Below, piece after piece: positions 23,032 through 29,322 of a stretch of 29,322 nt of DNA. Under the pieces are notes generated by a model. That model did not search any database and had not been told where the DNA came from. It was given only the letters and a program-made list of their open reading frames with translations. Source of the DNA: a virus; IMG/VR virus record IMGVR_UViG_3300030380_000288, positions 1-29,322 of that record, one strand, 5' to 3'. Position 1 is the stretch's first letter, and each line of letters begins with the position of its first letter. Both the position numbers and the translations under genes were made by a program.

Positions 23032-26000
23032 TGGCAGAAGAGTTCAAACCTATTGACTTTGATAGTCTCGGATCTCAAAAGAAAAGAGAGATCCCCGAAG
23101 GCCAAGAGTCCTCTACTTTCGACCTCAATGATGATGGAAGCGTAGGCTTTGGAGATATTCTCACAGGTCTAGGTGATGTTGTTGCTGCACCTTTCCGTGG
23201 TGTCCTTGATGCAGGCCAGGGTCTTATTGACACTGCTGACATGGTGACTAACTGGGTAGGCATTGACATCCCTGATACAGACATCAACTTCCTCGGTGAC
23301 AGTAAGACAATGGTGGGCCGTGGTGCTCAAGGCTTGACCAACTTCTTGGCGGGCTTTGTACCTATCGCAGGCCAAATCTCCAAGGGAGCCAAAGGTGTCC
23401 AGTTCTTGTCCAAAGCTGCTCAAGCAGCCAAGACAACCAAGAAGGGTGCTGCGGCTGTCTCTGTAGGTCGTGGTGCTGTCGCGGGTGGTATTACTGACTT
23501 CGCTGTGATGGACGCTGAGATGGGCAACCTGTCCACGATGATCCAAGACACGCCTGCGTTGCAGGGACTACAGAACCCGATCACTGACTTCTTGGCCCAT
23601 GAGGGCGATGACAGTGAACTAGAGAAGAGGATCAAGAACGTCATGGAGGGGGCCGGACTCGGCATCTTCTTCGATGGCATGATTGAGTCTGTCAAAGCAA
23701 TCCGAGCAGGTCAACGTGTCCGTAGGGCCGGTGGTACGCCTGAAGAGGCTGCGGCTGCTAGGGACGCTGAGATCAAGCCTACAAAGCCTGAAGCTCAAGC
23801 AGCAGACGATGTGGTGTTTGAGGCAGAAGAGGGCGTGATGTATCACGGCACAGCTTCGGAACTTGACCCAAGTTCTATTGATCCATACAAAACTCGGGTT
23901 AATGGTTTGTACGGGCCAGGACTATATCTGACAGAAAATCCAAATGTTGCTCACGGATACTCAAAGGCAAGAGCAGGAGCAGAAGGTACTAGGCGTCTTT
24001 ACAAAGTAAAATTGAATGAGACAAACCTCATTGACATGGATATGAAGTTTGCGGACGCTGATCCAGCAGTTCGTAAGGAGTTTGAAAAACTACACAGTGG
24101 TGTGGCAGATGATTTTGTAGAGGCCGACATAGATCAGCTGAACACTATGACACTTGGCGACATTTATAGAGATGTCACCAAAACTCTAAGTGAAAATCCT
24201 TTCATGACAGAGGGAGAAGCATTGGGGCTTATTGACGAGTTCCAAGGTGCAGTAAATAGATTGGGATACGATGGTGTTAAGCACCTTGGTGGTCAGATAG
24301 TTGGTAATGTCGATCACCGCGTCACAATCCTGTTTGACCCATCGAACACAACGTCTCATGGTCGAGCCAACCCTATCGCTTCGATGGATGACATTGCATC
24401 CACTGGCAAGCCTAAGAAGCCTGACGCTAGATCAACTGTAAAAGTATATCGGGGTGGCGAAGTTAACCCAGACAATCCCTTAACATATACAACCTCCAAA
24501 AAAGGTGAAGCAAACCTTTATGCTGAGGGAAAAAAGACTAGCGAGATTTTAACTTTTGAATTGGATGCAAACAGAATTGCAAGCGAAGAAGAAGTTAGAG
24601 AAACTCTCACTGAACTTGGCTTTACTCAAGTAAAAAAAGATAATGATGAATATGTTGGGGGAATGATTCACGAGTACCTAGATCCAGAATTTAAAGGTGA
24701 AGGGTTTTACCTTGGTGACGGGGTTGATGCTAGACTGGCAAAAGCACTACAAGATAAAGGCTTTGATGCTTACAAAGCTGTAGGCACTGATGTAAGAGGA
24801 ACTAACAGGTCCACTGAGGAGATAGTGCTTGTTGGTAAAAACCCCAAACAGGTTAAAGGCCCAAGAGATCCCTCAGATCCACCTGTAGACGATGGAGCAG
24901 GTCCAAGAGACTCTGGGGGTGACGATCTCGAAGGCCGCAAGCCTGGTGCTCGTGGCGAGAAGTATTTTGAAGAGAACTTGGATCGTGTTGGTGATGACAG
25001 GGGCGTTCGTCAACTCGTGAAAGATGTTGTTGATGATGCCAGAGAAGCTGGCGAGGTGGCTCCAGCGGAGCGTAAGTCACACGCTGAGATGTATAGCGAA
25101 GCCGCAGATGATCTGGATGAACTTGACCAAATGATGGGTGAGTCCAGTGGCAGGCTGAAAGAGGCTTTGGCTGACGAGGGAGAAAAGGCTGTCTCAGGTA
25201 TCCAAAGGGTGCGAAGACTTCGACTCCTCCAGAAGAGAGCTTCTGATAAAGCTGTAGAAGCAGCAAGGGCTGTAGCAGCTGAAACATCACCCGGTATGGA
25301 CAAGCTCCGGGCTTTTGTCGAGGCAAGGCAGAAACTTCGTTCAGTCACCCTTGCGGGTATTGAAGTGAAGCGTGCACTGGCCCGAGAACTCTCAGGCTTG
25401 GCTTACACCGTTGATGACCTCCCAGACGTTCCTCACATCACAGCCAAGTTGGATGATGGTGTAGATGACGCTCTTGATGATGTGTTTTCTGAAGCTGGTG
25501 GTGGTAATACCGACATAGGTGCAAGCAGGATTAGAGAGGAAGCCCAAAAGATTGTTGATATTGCTGACACATCAGGTGATACGGCTGTAGTTGGAGCAGT
25601 TCGCAAGACTCCCGACATCGGCAAGATGACGATGAGTGTTTGGGTCAACTTTCTTCTGTCCGGCCCTAAGACACAGCTTGTGAACGCTTTATCTGGTGCA
25701 CTGGCAACTTCATTCAGGCCCGCAGAAAAAGCCGCAGGTCGGTTCTTTACTGGGGATGTAAGTGGGTCTATGTCTCAACTGGCTCAGTACAACTACATTC
25801 TTCAGAATGCGGGGGCCGCAACCAGGCTTGCAAAGCAATCTTTGTTTAATAACAAACCAATCTTGCTTAAAGGAGGCAAGGTGTCTGAAGTCTTGGACGC
25901 ATCTGGACAAGAAGCCTCTGCTGTCATGGCGGCCAAGTACGGAATTTTGGGGTTATTGGGGAAGGGAGTTACGTTACCGACAAGAGTCCTTCAGACTGTC

Positions 26001-27617
26001 GATGAGTTCTTCAAGCAGTTGAACTACAGATCCCAAGTGATGGTTGACCTGAAAACTACAGCGGCTCAAAAAGGTTATGACGATAACTGGGTAAGAGAGT
26101 CTGCTGAGAAGATGTTCTCACAGGACGAGATGTTTACGAAAGACTCTATTCGTCGCCAAGCGGCTAGAACAGCTAAAGAAGAAGGACTGGAGCCTGGATC
26201 TAAAGAGTTCAATACGTTTGTCCGTCGCTTCTATGGTGAGATGTATGACCAAGAACTTGTCCAGATTGCCAACCAAGGTAAGCGGGCCGCAGAAGATGTG
26301 ACCTTTACCCGAGAGCTAAGTGAAAAGGGGCAGGGAAGGATTATTAGGGGGGCGAAGAAACTTCAAGATTTGAAAGGGAGTGGAGTTTTTGGAACCGTCC
26401 TACTTCCATTTGTGAGAACGCCAGCACAACTTGTTGAGTTCTTCCATAGACGCTCACTGGGTCTTGTTTCTGAAGCGTTGCAGGGCAACGTCGCAGATGC
26501 CAACAGAGGTCTGGGGGCTCAGTTCCAACGCCTTCGTGAAGGCAGTATCAAGGAGCTTGCGGGGGCGACCAAAGAGCAGCGTGCGGACTTTATGGGTCGG
26601 GTAGCTGCGGGATCAACCCTGTATGGTTCTATTTATGCGGCAGCGTCGATGGACATGATTACTGGTTCAGGGCCCAAGGATGTTAATCAACGTCGCCTTC
26701 TTGAGCAGTCAGGATGGCAACCCTACTCAGTCAAAGTTGGTGATACTTACTACTCCTACCGACGCTTTGACCCATTCTCCAGCTTCATTCAAGTGATTGC
26801 GGATTTTCAGGACCACTACAAATACAACACAAGATTCAAAGGTGAGGATCAAGTAGAAGCGGATGTGGCCGAAGAGTTTGGACTTGGTATGGCATTTGTT
26901 ACCGCCAACTTGGTTCGCAACAAAAGTTTCTTTGCAGGCTTGTCTGCTTTCGCAGATGCAATTGGCGACCCATCTGGTTTTTCTGCCCTTAAGTTCTTTC
27001 GCCAGTTGGGCGGATCAATCGTCCCATCGGTCTTGTCTCAAACCAATCAAGAATACTTTGACAACGAGTTGAGGGAACCTAGATCATTCTTGGATGCAAT
27101 GAAGCGTCGTTTCCCTGGACTCTCCGATGAACTCCCACCACGCCGTGACCTCTTCGGTAAACCACTGACCGTTGCAGAGACTATTACAAGCCCCATCCTC
27201 CCAGGACCGCTCGAAGTCAAGACCACATCAAGAAGTGCTGTGCGTCGTGAGCTGGCGGAGGTTGGAGCCAACTTCGGCAACCCAAGGAAAACACGCGGCG
27301 ACTTGGATCTGACCCAATACAAGATGGGTAAGTATGACGCTTATGACCGCTTCCAAGTATTGGTAGGCGAGATCAGGCTCGGAGGCAGAACTATGGAGCA
27401 ACAGATGAGCCGTCTGATCCAAAGAAGCCAATACAAGCGTATGGGCCGAGAGTCCAAGATGGAGCAACTGAACAAGATTCTTCGTCAGTATCGTGATGCT
27501 GCTTGGTGGCAACTTGTGAAGGAAAACCCCCAGATCAAGAGAGACTTGCGTACCAGCGATCAAAATGAGGCCCGAGATATGCGAGGTCAACAACAACTAC
27601 CACTGAGTTACCAATAA
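23031..27617 (+). CDS. Giant internal virion protein gp16-like with ADP-ribosyltransferase-like insert
   Basis: 1528 residues (T7 gp16 has 1318). Modules in order: residues 31-42 form a dockerin/EF-hand-like loop (DxNxDGxVxxxD); 45-230 are glycine/alanine-rich with amphipathic helices; 268-440 are ART-like (VMYHGT, GLYGPGLYLTENP, a late GYDGV and RVTILFDPSN); 468-610 hold a second ART-like module (VKVYRGG, YTTSKKGEANLYA, GFDAYKA, STEEIVLVGKNP); a Pro/Asp/Gly linker follows at about 610-645; next comes a helical Ala-rich part. From about 866 on is the conserved inner-core part (SVWVNFLLSGP, LLPFVRTPAQ, SGPKDVNQRRL, SYRRFDPFSSF). I see no transglycosylase domain like that of T7 gp16. The ART region has low GC. 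Ejection into the host is expected from the family. Confidence 0.85.
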   Translation: MAEEFKPIDFDSLGSQKKREIPEGQESSTFDLNDDGSVGFGDILTGLGDVVAAPFRGVLDAGQGLIDTADMVTNWVGIDIPDTDINFLGDSKTMVGRGAQGLTNFLAGFVPIAGQISKGAKGVQFLSKAAQAAKTTKKGAAAVSVGRGAVAGGITDFAVMDAEMGNLSTMIQDTPALQGLQNPITDFLAHEGDDSELEKRIKNVMEGAGLGIFFDGMIESVKAIRAGQRVRRAGGTPEEAAAARDAEIKPTKPEAQAADDVVFEAEEGVMYHGTASELDPSSIDPYKTRVNGLYGPGLYLTENPNVAHGYSKARAGAEGTRRLYKVKLNETNLIDMDMKFADADPAVRKEFEKLHSGVADDFVEADIDQLNTMTLGDIYRDVTKTLSENPFMTEGEALGLIDEFQGAVNRLGYDGVKHLGGQIVGNVDHRVTILFDPSNTTSHGRANPIASMDDIASTGKPKKPDARSTVKVYRGGEVNPDNPLTYTTSKKGEANLYAEGKKTSEILTFELDANRIASEEEVRETLTELGFTQVKKDNDEYVGGMIHEYLDPEFKGEGFYLGDGVDARLAKALQDKGFDAYKAVGTDVRGTNRSTEEIVLVGKNPKQVKGPRDPSDPPVDDGAGPRDSGGDDLEGRKPGARGEKYFEENLDRVGDDRGVRQLVKDVVDDAREAGEVAPAERKSHAEMYSEAADDLDELDQMMGESSGRLKEALADEGEKAVSGIQRVRRLRLLQKRASDKAVEAARAVAAETSPGMDKLRAFVEARQKLRSVTLAGIEVKRALARELSGLAYTVDDLPDVPHITAKLDDGVDDALDDVFSEAGGGNTDIGASRIREEAQKIVDIADTSGDTAVVGAVRKTPDIGKMTMSVWVNFLLSGPKTQLVNALSGALATSFRPAEKAAGRFFTGDVSGSMSQLAQYNYILQNAGAATRLAKQSLFNNKPILLKGGKVSEVLDASGQEASAVMAAKYGILGLLGKGVTLPTRVLQTVDEFFKQLNYRSQVMVDLKTTAAQKGYDDNWVRESAEKMFSQDEMFTKDSIRRQAARTAKEEGLEPGSKEFNTFVRRFYGEMYDQELVQIANQGKRAAEDVTFTRELSEKGQGRIIRGAKKLQDLKGSGVFGTVLLPFVRTPAQLVEFFHRRSLGLVSEALQGNVADANRGLGAQFQRLREGSIKELAGATKEQRADFMGRVAAGSTLYGSIYAAASMDMITGSGPKDVNQRRLLEQSGWQPYSVKVGDTYYSYRRFDPFSSFIQVIADFQDHYKYNTRFKGEDQVEADVAEEFGLGMAFVTANLVRNKSFFAGLSAFADAIGDPSGFSALKFFRQLGGSIVPSVLSQTNQEYFDNELREPRSFLDAMKRRFPGLSDELPPRRDLFGKPLTVAETITSPILPGPLEVKTTSRSAVRRELAEVGANFGNPRKTRGDLDLTQYKMGKYDAYDRFQVLVGEIRLGGRTMEQQMSRLIQRSQYKRMGRESKMEQLNKILRQYRDAAWWQLVKENPQIKRDLRTSDQNEARDMRGQQQLPLSYQ

Positions 27618-27629
27618 GGATAAGAAACC

Positions 27630-29171
27630 ATGCCAAACAGTTACTATGAGGAAGCAGGAGCAGTAGGGACAGCCTCTGTCTCGTTCACTGACTCTCAGCT
27701 TGAATACTTAAACAAAGCCCACCTATTCGTAAAAGCCATTACCAGTAGTGGGACAACCCAAGACTTTACCTCGGGCTACACAGTATCTGTTGCAGGGTCT
27801 ACGACAACTGTGGACACTTCAGGTCTGACATTTCCAACAGGAACGGCGACCATCCGGATCTTCCGAACAACCCCTGTAGATGACCTACTGACCACGTTCA
27901 CCAACGCATCCCTGCTTCGGGCCGAAGAACTCAACAACTCTACCAAGCAGCTCCTGTTTGCTCTCCAAGAGAACGGTGAGCAGAACCTTGGTGCTATTCC
28001 TTTGGATGCTGACAACAAATTCAACGCAGGCTCCAAGGCGATCAAGAACGTCGAAGATCCTGTAGATGGTCAAGAGGTTGCTACCAAGGCGTATGTGGAT
28101 GCCTTGACTTCCTTCAGCACCAGCCCAACATCTGTGCCTCGGGTCTACACCAGCACCATTGGGGCTATGACAACCTCCGGTTCCGACAAGACATTGGCAT
28201 TGTCTCCTCAACCTCTCTCCGTTCAGAACGAGATGTTCATCGTAACTGTGGGTGGTATTGTCCAACAGCCGAACACTGACTTCACGGTAACTACTGATGG
28301 CACTACAACAACGCTCACGATTACCAATGGTAACTCTGAGGAGGGTGAAACAGAAGTCATGGCCCTGGCATTTGGTAACACCAAGTCTGTCTTTGCATTC
28401 CCCGTAACAGGTGAGGCACTCGCAGCAAGCGAGACTCCTATCACCATCAAGGGGCACGCCAGCCAATCTGCGGATCTCTTTAACATCACCGACAGCTCAA
28501 ACACGACGCTGGCGAAGGTGGCTGCTGATGGGGATCTGACTTGTGTTGATGTGACCGCCAGCGGTAACGCAGCGGTGACTGGAACCCTGTCTGCCGCCGC
28601 AACGACCGCAAGCAGCTTGACTGTAAACGGAGCCACACAGGTCAATGGTGATCTGACTGTGACAGGTACGGCCACGATTTCTGGTGGTATCTCTGCACTT
28701 CCCCCAGGTGCTGTGGTTCCTTATGCCGCAGGGTCGGCCCCGACAGGCTTCTTGGTCTGCGACGGAACAGCGGTAAGCCGCTCAACGTACTCAACCTTGT
28801 TTGACATCATTGGTGAGGCATACGGAGTTGGTGACGGTTCCAGCACATTTAACCTGCCAAACCTTGAGGGCCGGTTCCCAATGGGTGTTGATGGTAGTAA
28901 TGCGTTGGCGACTACTGGTGGTGGTACAGCAACACTTTCGGAAGCAAACTTGCCCGACCACACGCACACTTATTCAAAAACTACAGATGTATCGACATCA
29001 ATCAGTTTGAGCGCTGGAAGTCAGGTTGACATTAATTCACCCGATAGAAGCATCTCAGCCTCTTCTACAGTGACTACTTCTTCCATAAACACCGGATCAG
29101 GCACCGGATCAGGCACCGCGTTCAACGTCACTCCCGCCTTCATCGCCCTCAAATACATCATCAAGACCTAA
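27630..29171 (+). CDS. Tail fibre, T7 gp17-like N-terminus with tail-collar C-terminus
   Basis: 513 residues. Residues 1-150 (YYEEAGAVGTASVSFT, LLRAEELNNSTKQLLFALQE, DGQEVATKAYVDAL) match the T7 fibre N-terminal attachment domain. A beta-rich Ser/Thr stem with repeated VTGT-like segments follows. From about 352, PPGAVVPYAAGSAPTGFLVCDG and FNLPNLEGRFPMG form a phage tail-collar domain, and the end PAFIALKYIIKT is typical. It probably binds the host receptor. AAGGA at 27616-27620 precedes ATG 27630. It ends with a 12-base tandem repeat encoding GSGT units. Confidence 0.92.
   Translation: MPNSYYEEAGAVGTASVSFTDSQLEYLNKAHLFVKAITSSGTTQDFTSGYTVSVAGSTTTVDTSGLTFPTGTATIRIFRTTPVDDLLTTFTNASLLRAEELNNSTKQLLFALQENGEQNLGAIPLDADNKFNAGSKAIKNVEDPVDGQEVATKAYVDALTSFSTSPTSVPRVYTSTIGAMTTSGSDKTLALSPQPLSVQNEMFIVTVGGIVQQPNTDFTVTTDGTTTTLTITNGNSEEGETEVMALAFGNTKSVFAFPVTGEALAASETPITIKGHASQSADLFNITDSSNTTLAKVAADGDLTCVDVTASGNAAVTGTLSAAATTASSLTVNGATQVNGDLTVTGTATISGGISALPPGAVVPYAAGSAPTGFLVCDGTAVSRSTYSTLFDIIGEAYGVGDGSSTFNLPNLEGRFPMGVDGSNALATTGGGTATLSEANLPDHTHTYSKTTDVSTSISLSAGSQVDINSPDRSISASSTVTTSSINTGSGTGSGTAFNVTPAFIALKYIIKT
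29091..29117 (+). repeat. 12-base tandem repeat in the fibre gene
   Basis: ACCGGATCAGGC occurs at 29091-29102 and again at 29103-29114, followed by ACC. Being a multiple of three, copy changes would keep the frame and lengthen or shorten a Gly-Ser-Gly-Thr linker just before the fibre C-terminus. Confidence 0.8.
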
Positions 29172-29181
29172 GGAGTAACTC

Positions 29182-29322
29182 ATGTCTTCACCTACAAAAG
29201 TCCCCGCGAACATGACCTCCGGGGTTATCAAAACAGCAGAGAAAGCCTCTGCAACAGGAACCAGTGGTTCGTCCCAAGTAGGGGCCGTGGTTCAACTTAA
29301 CTCTTCCGAGAAGATCCCATCG
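29182..29322 (+). CDS. Partial gene after the fibre, truncated by the window edge
   Basis: ATG 29182 has AAGGAG at 29170-29175, overlapping the fibre stop. Forty-seven codons are open to the last base with no stop. The visible part is rich in Ser, Thr, Ala and Gly (MSSPTKVPANMTSGVIKTAE at the start), composition like a fibre accessory or decoration protein. No motif is visible, and the family cannot be assigned from this fragment. Confidence 0.75.
   Translation, partial: MSSPTKVPANMTSGVIKTAEKASATGTSGSSQVGAVVQLNSSEKIPS

Overview
The window is most of the genome of a temperate, T7-like podovirus (Autographiviridae type). The evidence is a single-subunit T7-type RNA polymerase followed by T7-order replication genes (gp2.5-like SSB, gp4-like primase-helicase, gp5-like DNA polymerase, gp6-like exonuclease). 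These are followed by the T7-order morphogenesis block (gp8 portal, gp9 scaffold, gp10 capsid, gp11 and gp12 tail tubes, gp13 to gp16 inner core, gp17 fibre). All supported genes are on the + strand and tightly packed, with many ATGA, TAATG and GTGA overlaps. No terminase genes are present, and the last gene runs off the right edge, so the genome is incomplete. A tyrosine integrase, then attP, then the RNA polymerase is the layout known from marine cyanopodoviruses and pelagiphages. Base composition near 50% GC argues against SAR11, but the host cannot be named from the sequence.

Layout. 1-672: two hairpins, a lysozyme-like endolysin candidate and a 37-residue coiled-coil ORF. 689-1614: a C5-cytosine DNA methyltransferase whose DNA is also open, with recognisable motifs, in a second frame. 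1615-1873: a non-coding stretch holding a strongly structured RNA element, an intrinsic terminator, a possible promoter, and a hairpin that hides the integrase ribosome site. 1874-2845: integrase. 2846-3041: attP, consisting of the 3' half of a CAU-anticodon tRNA flanked by two pairs of TGTGAC repeats. 3042-5423: RNA polymerase. 5432-11830: DNA metabolism, including a RusA-type resolvase in the T7 gp3 position, a LAGLIDADG endonuclease overlapping the polymerase end, and a DUF1599 protein. 11836-16085: head genes, with a small lysis-like cassette (holin candidate plus two nested membrane or lipoprotein genes) between scaffold and capsid. 16111-16142: a terminator where T7 has T-phi. 16156-29322: tail, ejected inner-core proteins and fibre.

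How it works together. The integrase recombines attP with a host tRNA gene. The orientation predicts that in a lysogen the restored tRNA gene lies directly upstream of the phage RNA polymerase. The polymerase would then drive replication and virion genes. The inner-core proteins (gp14, gp15 and gp16 analogues) should be ejected into the next host.

The two most unusual features are: (1) the dual-frame methyltransferase locus; and (2) a low-GC insert in the 1528-residue gp16 analogue that appears to encode two tandem ADP-ribosyltransferase-like domains, which would make it a candidate effector delivered with the DNA.
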